A stretch of 64,000 nucleotides of DNA from Struthio camelus (lineage: Eukaryota > Chordata > Aves > Struthioniformes > Struthionidae), in NCBI RefSeq assembly GCF_040807025.1, contig NC_090981.1, positions 46,315,817-46,379,816 on the forward strand, read 5' to 3'. A program made the position numbers and the translations under genes. Below are positions 21,054 to 31,261 of the stretch, piece after piece. The notes under the pieces were generated by a model, which had not been told where the DNA came from, did not search any database, and worked only from the letters and a program-made list of their open reading frames with translations. Every line of letters starts with the position of its first letter. Within the stretch, counting starts at the first letter, position 1.

Positions 21054-21929
21054 GTAAGTTGGGTTTCATAATACCTATAATTTGTTGATTTATTCCAAAT
21101 TGTATGGAGTCACCTACAGCTTTTTGATTGTAAGTTGTCTAGGTGAGATGTGGAGGTTTTATCTGTAATAAAATTTGGGGGATCTGCACTGTCAGCATAG
21201 CCTAAACTGTTGATGTGCTGTGTAGAAAGGGATTATTTTAATCCAGTGGCCGAAGTAGTGCTCCGCAGCCTCAGCATACTGTTGTCAGTAGAACAAGCAC
21301 GGTATTTTTGTAGCGAGAGCACCTCTGGCCTGCTCCCAGTCCCTCTTCAGGGTTGGACCACGGTGTGTCTGTGCTCTACAAAGCACCGTGTCATAGGATA
21401 CACAGTGTAGGGAATGCACTTCTACAAGCTCTCTCAAAAAACGCTCCTTCATGTGGACTGTCTTCTTCGGGAATGAAGGAAGAGTCAAAGTTTGCTTCTC
21501 AAATTGCACAAATAAAAGGAACATCAAATCCTAAAGGTATGGTGTCATAGCCTAGAATAACCAGTCAACAGTAATTTCTCTTTTAACAAAGAGAACGGTT
21601 GTTCTCTAATTCAGGTGCTACTTGGAGCAACTGTGTGACAACTTTATTTCAAGGGAGAATTAAATCCGAGACCATTTATATAGGATTTTTTGTTTGGCCT
21701 ATAATCTGCCTAGAAATTAACAGGCAAACAATACAAAATGTGCTTATGAAAAGAAATACTGTTTAATAAACAGAATAATAGACTCTTCTGTTGAAACAGA
21801 CTTTGCTTTTGATGTGGGCAGCAAGTGTTCAAACTCCAAAGTAAGATGATGACAAATAGTTTCAGAACTACTAGACAACAAAGCTGGTTACTGAAAAGAG
21901 CAGTGCATTCACCTAGTAAGTTCTGAAAT

Positions 21930-22241
21930 GTAGATTATATTGAAGTAGCTAATGAAATATCTGCAAAACCTAAAGCAGAAGGAGCAGAGCTTATCATTGC
22001 TATGACATATCTGAAGTGAATTAATGACTGAGACTTGCACAGAATACCCATGGAGTAGATCGATACTGTATGGCCCTGACCATGATTATTGAATCAAAAG
22101 CATGAACATGGATTGTCAAAAATAAGTATAGGAAACTTTGGTTCACACTTTCAGTATAACCTTCAAAGAACTGATATTCTGAGAAATTTGGAAGATTCTT
22201 TTATAAAATCAGTGGTCAGTGAGTATACTCAAAACCCACAG
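21930..22241 (+). pseudogene. Pseudo-exon B: GGHDH region of metallophosphatase
   Basis: The exon reads VDYIEVANEISAKPK, then AEGAELIIAMTYLK, then TGA (22,017-22,019) where the family has an Arg in T-H-M-R. It continues I-N-D, loses one base, then gives RLAQNTHGVD. A further one-base loss follows before LILYGPDHDY (22,072-22,089), where the functional motif is GGHDHDY. TGA follows at 22,090. A deletion then removes most of the segment up to DLSKISIGNF, and the exon closes with VSEYTQNPQ before the donor GTATGT. The 5' edge is approximate. Confidence 0.82.
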
Positions 22242-24336
22242 GTATGTATGGTTTTCTTAATTATCTATTTAAAAAATAAACAGCTAACAAGAATTATTTT
22301 CAAATTTATTTAAAAAAATCTGTTTTCAATGGCCACATCTATAATATTGGACTGTGCAGTATTTCCATATTCCTGGACACAGAGTTCTACTACGGCTGCA
22401 ACCTTGACTCTGTATGTATGAATTTGGGGTGTGGGGAAGCAAGAGTACTCTCTGTTTTCTAGTCTGTATTATTCTCAGTGCAATCAACTCTGTTTCATAT
22501 ACATTGTAACGAGGGATTTTCCTGTTTTTATGAAAACAGTCTGCATTTATTTTTCGACAGGAATTTGTGACTTAGCTTCACCTTACATGTTTAAATGAGG
22601 TCCATATTTCTTCCTGATCTAACTCCACTGACTTCAGTAGAAGACCTCACCTACCTTCAGACTTAGTTTTAATCCCACTTATGAAAATGGCATTTAGAAA
22701 TTTTGTATTTTATCCAGGTTGAACTTAAAATATTGCTATATCTGCAGCATATGGGAAAGCTCATGGTAAGAAACAGTACCCTGGACATCCTTCTGCCTGT
22801 TACCAACTGCATTCTTGAGAGAATCTCTTCAGACCTATGAAAATGAATGTTGCCTATGCAGTTTTAAAGACGGTGTATAAATTAAGTCATTCTTGACATA
22901 GCTACTAAAACATTCCTTTTTATGGATGCTGGGACTTTCTAATTGAAAGATCACTGTCCATTAATTAAGAATGTCCTGTATTATTATAGGTATTTGTTAG
23001 TGATACTGCTGTAGCACTACAATCCCTAGAGCTTTATATTTAAATTCCTTATGTAGTTATCATAGTTGAGTTGCATAGTACCTTCCTGCTGTGTATAAAA
23101 TATTTCTGACTAAATATGAAATTCAAATAAGCTATTTCCTGATATGCAACACTGATACCACTGATACCTGTCAATCACCAGTAGATTTCTGCAATCTTTG
23201 CAGTTTATAGCAGTCTTTGCCATACTGTAGTAGTGCATCTGCTCTATTCTCTACTCCTGAGGGGACTCTGGAGATCACAGGACAATTTAATTAGGTTGTC
23301 TGAATCCACAAAAGACACTAAAAACTAGTACACGTTAGAGTAAAACTTTGAGACTGTTAAAGGTTAAGTTGACTGAAGTTGCCTGCAATCCCTGAGCACT
23401 TAACTTTCTCCGAGGAAGTTTCTATTGCTGACAACAGGTATCAGCAATAAGTGGAGATTAATTTGTTCTGGATATCATGTAACAGAATAGCTAAGAAAAT
23501 TGCTGAGGAAGTGCAAGTGGCTGATTATGGCTCCAAAAGGGGATTTAAGCAGCAGGCTGCAACCTGTTAATTCAATATACATGGTTATGGGGCCCTTGCC
23601 ATATATACTCAGATTCTGGCTAAATTCTTCTCAGTCGTCTTCGGGGACTTAATACAATCTTTTGAATCCTTTTACCTTTCCCTTTGCAAAGGCAACACAT
23701 AAAACACGTGAAAGACATAAAAACATGGAAAAGTCTGACTTTTCTCAACTCACAAGTAAAATCCCACATATCCTTAGCTTTTGAGAAGTGGTTTCCTGCA
23801 TGGGAACATGCTCCCATATTTCAGTCTCCTGCAGAGAGTAATCTGCAGTCCAGTCAAGCCTTCTGTCTAAGGACGAGGATGGATAGAACTGTATCCATTA
23901 CTCTGCAAAACCGTCTCTGTTTTAATATCTTAGAGCAGGTCTCAGTCCTGCTGTCCACTGTCATTGATATCTGCAATTTATTTGTATATGATGTAGTAAG
24001 AGGAAATGCTAGACTGGATTCCCTCTGCTTTGTCAAACTCAGGAGATGTATTTTGTAGCTTTGCTGGTACTGTTAGCTTCTCGTAAGCGTAGATACAGAA
24101 CGGAAGCTGGGTGGAATCAGAACGCTGGTATTAACCAAGGCCAAAACAAATTGTTTTGTACATGTATTCAGATTTATGGGATTGAAGTGATAATACACCT
24201 TTTTCATATCCTTCTTTTTCTACTTAAAATTATAAAACTGTTTATAAAACATCTGTTTTTGAAACCAATTTCGAGCATTAAGGAAATGTCTGTTGCAAAT
24301 AAGGATATTGTGAATTTTATTTTTACCTATTTTTAG
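22242..24336 (+). other. Intron relic between pseudo-exons B and C
   Basis: AT-rich sequence with no recognised exon. The 124-codon frame at 23,684-24,058 has no family motif and overlaps another frame on the minus strand. Confidence 0.5.
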
Positions 24337-24463
24337 AAATTCTTTGCTCAATTGATACAGAATTAGATGGCTGAATAACTACTCTAAGAGCAGAAAGTAA
24401 CCTGGCAAATCTGAGAGCCAATGCAATGTTAGAAGGTGCTCATGCTGATGTTGCATTACTTAA
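24337..24463 (+). pseudogene. Pseudo-exon C: ELDGR / ESNLGN region
   Basis: After the acceptor ATTTTTAG the frame reads ILCSIDTELDG, TGA at 24,372-24,374, then ITTLRAESNLANL and ANAMLEGAHADVALL. The family has Arg after ELDG; CGA to TGA is the usual CpG decay. ESNLANL corresponds to the family motif E-[ST]-N-L-G-N-[FL] at the start of the 5'-nucleotidase C-terminal domain. The exon would end at AA followed by GTGTTC. Confidence 0.85.
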
Positions 24464-25792
24464 GTGTTCGCTTAAAACATGTTGTTAAAATAGTCAAACA
24501 TTTTGTATTATTAATATTTAAAATTAGAAATATGTCTTAATTTTTAAAGTTTGAAGTAGTCCTTCCAAGACATCTGAGCAAGAACAAATCAAGAAGTCTG
24601 GGATTTGTAACACAAAAGAAATCCAAGCATTCCAGTGAAGTTCAGAGAAAAAAAAGCCTCTGAAGGAATTAGAAACAGCAAAAATTTCTAAAAGTGAGTG
24701 TTAATACTTGATATAGCAAGAAATATACCGAAAATATCAGCATGTTACATGTGAACTAAACATCTAAGATGTACTGTCTTATAAACCTAACTGCTTCCGG
24801 TTATGTTTGAAGTACATACTTGTGTATATATGGACACACATAGTCTTAGAAAATTTTTGTTTATTCATACTTATAGTTTATATTGTTACAGTGATTCCTG
24901 TTAACACATTACTTAAAAGGTCTACTTTTCCTTACTCTATCTCTTGTTCTCTTGTGTTTTTTTTATTTTTATTTTTTGGTCTTTTAAAATATATGGTATC
25001 CAAAGCAGGAATCAAGCATATTGTGTTTATAGAGTGAATATGGTTAAGAGTGAAGAATGATACACTTAATACAGCAGTATTTTAATGAGATAAAATGGCC
25101 TGGGTGAAACCCTGGTCATAGTCTCAGAGGCAACATATTTTTGCAGTTATTTCCACTCCCTAACCAAATAAGAAGCAATTTGAGAGGACGTTTTTCTTCC
25201 CACATATAAAGTCTTCATCTTACTAAATCTGCAGAGCAATTGGTTTTGCCAAATGTGTTTTACATCAAAATGCTGTAAAACTATTTTAAAAACGAAAATG
25301 TCTACAAATCTTCATATACAGTCAGTTTTGTTGGGGTTGCTCTCTCTGTTTTCCTGTTATTTTCCTAGCTAATAATTGCTCTTCTTAGACTGAACTCTTA
25401 CTGTTTATTTTAAACAATATTTTACCTGGTGCCCAAATAGCTTTAGTTTTAAATTGGCTATATTCTTACTTTATGATGGAAGGGATTAAGATTGAGATTT
25501 GGCTTTTCCATCCACCCATGTATATGAAACTTTAAAAAACTATAGCAGTCATTAAATCAGCATGCTTGCTTAATTTTCTAAGGATTATTCACCACGCAAA
25601 ATTAAGTATATGTATAAGTCTTTGCAGCATTGACTGCAGTATTGCAGGTATTTGGACAATTGTTTCCACACATCCTGTCTTATTTATGCACCTAACCTCA
25701 AATATTAAATCTTTAGAACAAGGAAATGTATTATATAACCAAATGTTTATGGAAAAAAAAAAACCATCACATACCTTTATTTTCTGTTATGA

Positions 25793-25961
25793 CTTTATTG
25801 GTACCTTTTGTTCAAATCGAGTACCTGCAGCAGGGGATTTTACTGTGCATGATCTTTTGACTTTCCTATTGTAGATCCACCGCTAGTAGTCAGAATTACA
25901 GGAAGACAACTGCTGGAAGCTCTCGAGTTTGCGAACAGCCAGCTCCTGACGGAAGCTCTGT
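25793..25961 (+). pseudogene. Pseudo-exon D: nucleotidase C-terminal domain
   Basis: The frame reads IGTFCSNRVPAAG, then DFTVHDLLTF, where the family has SGTxRSDRV and G-E-F-T-x-R-D-L-L-T-I-L. A frame change at about 25,863-25,866 is needed to continue as PIVDPPLVVRITG and RQLLEALE. The ending F-A-N-S-Q is followed by a degenerate tail and TAG. The expected AG acceptor directly upstream (TGTTATGAC) appears to be lost. Confidence 0.82.
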
Positions 25962-26689
25962 AGCCTGATCGTTCAATCTGTTCTATTTGTGTATGACAAA
26001 ATTAATTGTCCCAGAAAGTTAAATTTTTTGATGGTTTCAATTAATGCTGATAATGGTGTCACAAACCTTGTGTCATACTTGTACAAAGTATGATGCAAAG
26101 ACACATTTCTAATATTATTACTGTATTATACTATTTTAAAAATGGGTAGAATCATATCACATACAGTGCATGTTTGGTTTACAAAATAAATGGGATATTT
26201 ATCTGGGAAATATTTTTTATTTTGAAAAAAAAACCTTCAAAAGAACGACGTTTTCTTATTGTGGGCTGCTGAGTTAGCTCGATTCTCCAAATGACAGACT
26301 CATTAATGATTTAGTTAGTACTGAAATGACATGTTGTGATTTAACATGCAGCCTGGATTTTCCATGAGACCATTAAATAACACCTGCAAACGAGCACAAC
26401 TATGTCATAATAACTAGATACCTTTATTTTTTTTAGTGTCTTAACATTCACGATTAGTTCTGGACCATGTTCTGGGCTGCTGGCAAGAAGCCTAACTGCT
26501 GCCTCAAATACCGTTATATTTTAGGGTATTTGGTGAAAGTACGATCTTACGAATCTTATTTTACTGTGTTGAGCAATGTCTTGCTTGTTCTGAGTGGGCT
26601 TTTACTGCATTGTTCCAAATGGTTCATTAATTTGTTTTATTCCTTTTGCTGTTCAGCATTTGTCTTCTTAACTTCCATATTTTCTCAAG

Positions 26690-26812
26690 TAGCAGGAATA
26701 GAATTTGGATTTGATCCAGATGCAGAACCAGGGCACAGAATTCTAAGTAAAGGACAATATCTAAAGGAAAAAAAGTCTACCTACTTTACATTAAGAATTA
26801 GTTGGCTAATAG
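26690..26812 (+). pseudogene. Pseudo-exon E: GFDP segment of nucleotidase C-terminal domain
   Basis: After TTTCTCAAG the frame reads VAGIEFGFDPDAEPGHRILS and then QYLKEKK, equivalent to the family's V-S-G-I-x-F-x-F-D-P block. The following part, which in the family is T-L-C-T-K-x-Y-L-A-N-G, is recognisable only with a small frame change (TLRISWLIG). A donor-like GTGTTC follows. It is the best-preserved remnant. Confidence 0.85.
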
Positions 26813-27396
26813 GTGTTCTGATATATTTAAATAGAGTTTTGGAGAAAACTTCATGCTTATGAAGCATTATTTCCATAAAACGCAATCTAATGGTGATTGC
26901 TAAATTATGAGAGTACACTGGATTTTGATTCAATTCTTTTACCTTTTCTCCCCTATCAGTTTTCAAATGTGTTCATTTCCTGAAATTCCTGTCTTTCTTT
27001 AGTCTAATGAATATTCCTGCCATCCTGCAGAAGATTAGAAAACACAGATACCAAATTTGTTTTTTAAACCATCTTAGTCTTCTCGTAAAGTTCATGTATG
27101 CAAATACTATTTTTGCATGTTCACATTAAGAACAGCTATTTGTAGCCACGATCCCTCAGTTCTATTTGTATGCAAAATGTACATGTTCAATTTGGAAGTT
27201 ATTTAAGAAGGTGGCTCCAAGCAATTTCAACTTATTTTTCCAGCTAATAAAATATTTGTAATAAAACAAAAATTGATAGTATTATTACTAATTCTTTTGC
27301 AACCTTACAGTTGAAAGTAATTTTGAAATAGGCATTGTGTGTACATTCATGTATGAACATATTCATTAGGTAAATATTATTACTATGATTTTTCAG

Positions 27397-27542
27397 AGAA
27401 AGGATTCAGGGATGCAGCATTACAGAAGTATTCCTAGATGTTTGATACAGAAACTACACAGACACTTTCTGCAGCTGTTATTAATCATTTTGAATCTGTC
27501 AGAATGAGCTTAATTACCATATTGAAATCTGCATCACTAACA
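27397..27542 (+). pseudogene. Pseudo-exon F: nucleotidase C-terminal domain end
   Basis: The acceptor TTTTTCAG precedes KGFRDAALQKYS, then TAG (27,435-27,437), then MFDTETTQTLSAAVINHF and ESVRMSLI. In the family this is K-D-G-[FY]-D followed by a D-x-E-x-x-x-x-L-S-x-V-[IV]-x-x-H-F stretch. The stop falls between the two conserved pieces. The donor is GTAATT after CTAACAG. Confidence 0.82.
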
Positions 27543-30500
27543 GGTAATTTAAAATATGAGGTTCCAATCAGCTCCCGTCATTATGATGGCTTTTGGAATT
27601 TGGTTAATACAAATAGGACATTTTCTCCTGACTCTTTTCCTGTCTTGTGCAGTATTTAAGAGGTAAGTGCTATATTTTTTTAGAGGAATAATTGCTTAGT
27701 ATTATGGTTAGAACTGTCCTTTATGAGAATGGGACTGTTTTTCTTGGAGACCTGTCTTCTGTGGTCATCTTTCGGTCATCCAGATTATTATAAGTTTGAA
27801 TAATGCAAATAAAGCTAAAACACAAAATATACAGAAATTAGTTTATGGGAACTCTACCAGACTGTAATCCAGAAAAGAAAAAGAAAAATCTGTGACAGCT
27901 TCTGAGTACCTGCCCCTGCAATCCATGCAGCCACTGCTGTATGAATATGGTCATACTTCTTCCAGATGCAAGCTGGATTACAGATTATTAAGAGTTGGTT
28001 GTATTTGGGAGATAAGTCCTGCAGGCATGTAGAGATAGATTTCTGAAGAGATAGAAAAAGGAGGAAGTACAAAACAGTCTTAAAGAGTTCAGACTGTGGT
28101 TTGAAATTCTAGTGGCCTCGTACATGTTAAGAAAGTGAATTTAACCTGTGGAGGCTTTGGATTTAGCATGTAAGGCTTTTTAGGGACAGAAGCCTTTCTG
28201 ATAAAATCCCTTTTTCACCCTCGCAAACAATCTGTGATAAAATTGTTCTGGGGGGGATGAAGGTCTACTGATACTTCCTGGCACTGTCACCATCTATCTC
28301 CTTTTCTTTCTTTGCCTCATATAAGTATCAAAACTAATGTTTGGAGAGAGTACAGCATGATTCTGTCACTTTTGCTCCTCTAGGCACCAGTTGCAGAAGT
28401 TGTGTTGTATTAGTTTTTCCATGGTTACAAATATTAGAATTAATTTAAAATGAGTCAGGAAAATGACAACTACATAACGCTCTATCTCTTTTCATTGTAA
28501 GGGTTGAGAACTAAAATACCAATCGTAGGGTGTTAGGTCACCCAGATCTCACTGATTTCAATGAGTAGGTCAGAAAAGGACAGTGACACCTTTAAAGGCA
28601 GCTAAGACTACGTCGCTATTAGAAGATGCCCTATTTAGCTATCATGTACTTGAGATTAAAGTGGAATATGTGGATTTTAACACTTAAGTTACTTGCGCAG
28701 GTCTGAAAAATCCCACCTAAGATTTTATTCTTTAGTCATGACTATGGCCCTTCAATTTTTGTCAGGTTCTCCCAGTGATACTTGAACACAACTGTTTCTT
28801 TCAGAACACTGTTTACTTGTTAGAAGGGAGGAATGCTGATCTAAATAACTCTAACTTAAAGATCTTCTCTGTAAGACACTTTTGCCATCTATTCATGAAC
28901 CCTACAGGCTGAAATATATTCTCATTTTCATAGCAGTAAACTCACCCCTCTGCCGCAAGTTTGAAATGCGGAAGAAAAAGCTAAAAGCTGGTATTTACTT
29001 ACTGACTATCTGAACCTGCCTGTAAAGTCCTTTTAATAATCCAGAAAGCAATTTTCCTTTAGTCAAGGACGTGTGAAACACTGAAGAGGTAAGGCATTAC
29101 CCTTTGTCATCTATATTTTTGCACTGTCCTAAAATGAACAGTTTATGGCACATTCTGATGCTTGCTATCTCACATCTTGTTCAATTTTCCCTGTACCCAA
29201 AACAATGTGAATAAAATACTGTATTTTATTTGTATCATATACCTCACTTTGGAAACTTTGCAATGACCGCTCGTTCAGCATCTTTATTGCTTCATAGACA
29301 GCAAATTCAGAACATCTTTTTTGAAACCAAAGCTTTGTAGCTTTGGACTAAGCTACAGAGAAATCACTTTTTAGTAGATGCAGTGTCAAATATATTTAAA
29401 TCCCTTCCAGAAAAGGAAGTCTACCTGACATTCTGGGCTAAGCAGCTGTTAACATGTATTTTTTTTAATCCTAAGAATCATGTGAAAAGTAAAGATAGTT
29501 AAAACCATTTTCATAGATCTAAATTATATGAGCCAGATAACAGGTCATATGCTCCTATGATTTGTGCTAAAAAGTTAAAGAAAGAGTGTTTAAAAACATT
29601 AGCGTTAGCTAAAACCTTCTATTCGTAATTTAGCCAGAGTAATTTATAACCCTGTGTCCCAAAAGGTTTCAGGAATTCTGCCAGGAGTAGATAGATATGA
29701 AGGAAATCAGCCCAAAGCCACAGAACAAAGCCTAGAAACACTGTGTTTCGCCATGTAGAGCTTGAGATAATGCAATAATCTATGTAATTTCTGCTGAAAG
29801 TAGACGTTTCAAAGTTTAGTGAGAAAAATAAGTTCCTCATTTTCCTTCTAAGTCTTTTCTTTCACTTTCCTCCCTGAGGCCCACTGGCTGTACTTTATCT
29901 CCTTACAGTCATGTGAATTGCTTTATTCCCATTTTTCCTTACTTTGAAAGGCCAATGAAAAAATCCAGCCCTCTGGGCCTACGACCTAGCACAAACATCT
30001 CCTGATGGGTAATAAAACTGGCCTAACTGATGCCTTCATTATTTTTCCTTATTGATCCTGTTGCAGTAGGCGTGTTGGGTGCAAGGAAGAGGCACCCTAT
30101 TCACAGTCTGTTCAAAGCCAATACAGCCCCCATTACGTTAAGTAATGGAGCGCTGGAATGGGCTCCCTGATATGTCAATACAGTTCAGACCAAGTTATTC
30201 TCCCCACTTTGGCTCCCTTGTTATTACGACATCATATTTAACCTCTTTTTCCTCACGTGACTGATTCAAAATAAATTATTCTTTTTTCATGATGCTTTTT
30301 CTTTCCTCTTCTTGTCATATTATTTAATTTTTACACTTACTTTCTTCTGTCAGAATAATAGATTATGGTATTCATTTTGTACAACATACGGACTACTTTT
30401 AGTTTGTGAATCAGCAGGAATTTTTAATCCTTGAAAAGCTCCTGAGTACTTTATGTTCATGTGCATCCTGTGTGTTAGATTTAGTGTATATGTAGTTCTC

Positions 30501-31138
30501 TGCAGTACTCACAGATATCAACTGCACAGTGTATATATATATATATATATATGTATACAAATATATATAGGAGATGTATGACCACTGTTAAGACCTTCTT
30601 CCAGCCTGGGAATTTGGGGGCCTATGTCTTAAGACAGCACTGTGGATAATAGGAACGTGAGAAATCTCTCAAGCATGAAGCAGTAGCTGTGCTAAATTTT
30701 AGCCTCAGCTCATGTGGGTGAGATTGAAAAAAAGGATTTGGTAATGAAGACTAGTTCATCCTACAAAAACTTCTCAAACACCCAGTTATTCCACATTCAT
30801 AGTCTCTGTAAGCTGGAGACCTGCTTCTGCATTTCACGGTACAGTCTGTAAATGCTATTTCTTGGATTCTGACATAGTTTCAAGAAGTTGAAGACTGGTG
30901 CCTCACTCCAACTACAGTGTGGAGTTCTAGGTATGCAAAAGACAAAATTATAGGAAACTATGCAGTTTGAATTATCTATCAGAATTCTAGATTATAATTA
31001 AAAAACAATGCTTTAAAGTGTTTATTAACTATACCATAGTCATGCCACAATCAGATCAACTTTTAAATTGTTTAAATGACTAGTAGTTAATATATTTTTA
31101 TTCTACTGTTTTATAATATATATATTATTTTATTTTAG
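27543..31138 (+). other. Long last intron relic of the decayed gene
   Basis: AT-rich sequence without a supported exon. It contains a TA dinucleotide tract around 30,531-30,552. Confidence 0.5.
30531..30552. repeat. (TA)n microsatellite
   Basis: About eleven uninterrupted TA units follow CACAGTG and are followed by GTATAC and a further short TA run at about 30,561-30,568. Confidence 0.9.
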
Positions 31139-31261
31139 CATTTTTTGAATGTGCTGCGAGCCTTTGAAGAAAGCACAGATAAGAGAACATCAGTAATTGC
31201 AGTGCCTGCTATAGAAGGAAGGATTCGTCATGCTTCCCAGAAAATGAGAGAACACTTGTGA
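31139..31261 (+). pseudogene. Pseudo-exon G: terminal exon of the decayed gene
   Basis: A T-rich acceptor ending in TTTTAG opens a clean 40-codon frame ending in TGA at 31,259-31,261. It reads HFLNVLRAFEESTDKR, then TSVIAVPAIEGRIRHASQK and MREHL. P-x-I-E-G-R-I is the typical C-terminal signature of this nucleotidase-like family. The frame is intact, in contrast to the upstream exons. Confidence 0.75.

Larger units (their letters stand above)
20881..31261 (+). pseudogene. Decayed metallophosphatase / 5'-nucleotidase-like gene (introns retained)
   Basis: Seven exon remnants occur on the plus strand in the order of the protein: FSGDCLN and VTKGKHMIPILNAL; GAELIIAM and the degraded GGHDHDY motif; SIDTELDG and ESNLANL; GDFTVHDLL and TGRQLLEALE; VAGIEFGFDPDAEPGHRIL; TQTLSAAVINHFESVRM; and IEGRIRHASQKMREHL. 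This is the calcineurin-like phosphoesterase domain followed by the 5'-nucleotidase C-terminal domain. In many non-mammalian vertebrates a protein of this kind is annotated as mannosylglucosyl-3-phosphoglycerate phosphatase-like; that name is from memory and its real substrate is unclear. Introns are kept, so this is not a retrocopy. At least three frameshifts and four in-frame stops, plus loss of both metal-binding motifs, rule out an active enzyme. It could be a unitary loss or a dead duplicate. The first exon and the exon between 21,053 and 21,930 were not found. Confidence 0.85.

Noticed and set aside
21210..21550. Open frames containing VGNALLQALSK, which resembles the LLEALENG motif of 5'-nucleotidases
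   Set aside because: The LLEALE exon is found at 25.8 kb in the right order. The similarity here is short and out of order, and the flanking residues do not fit. Treated as chance.
23684..24058. 124-codon plus-strand open frame inside the decayed gene
   Set aside because: No family motif, no convincing splice sites and an opposing minus-strand frame. The expected exon for this part of the protein is found just after it at 24,337.
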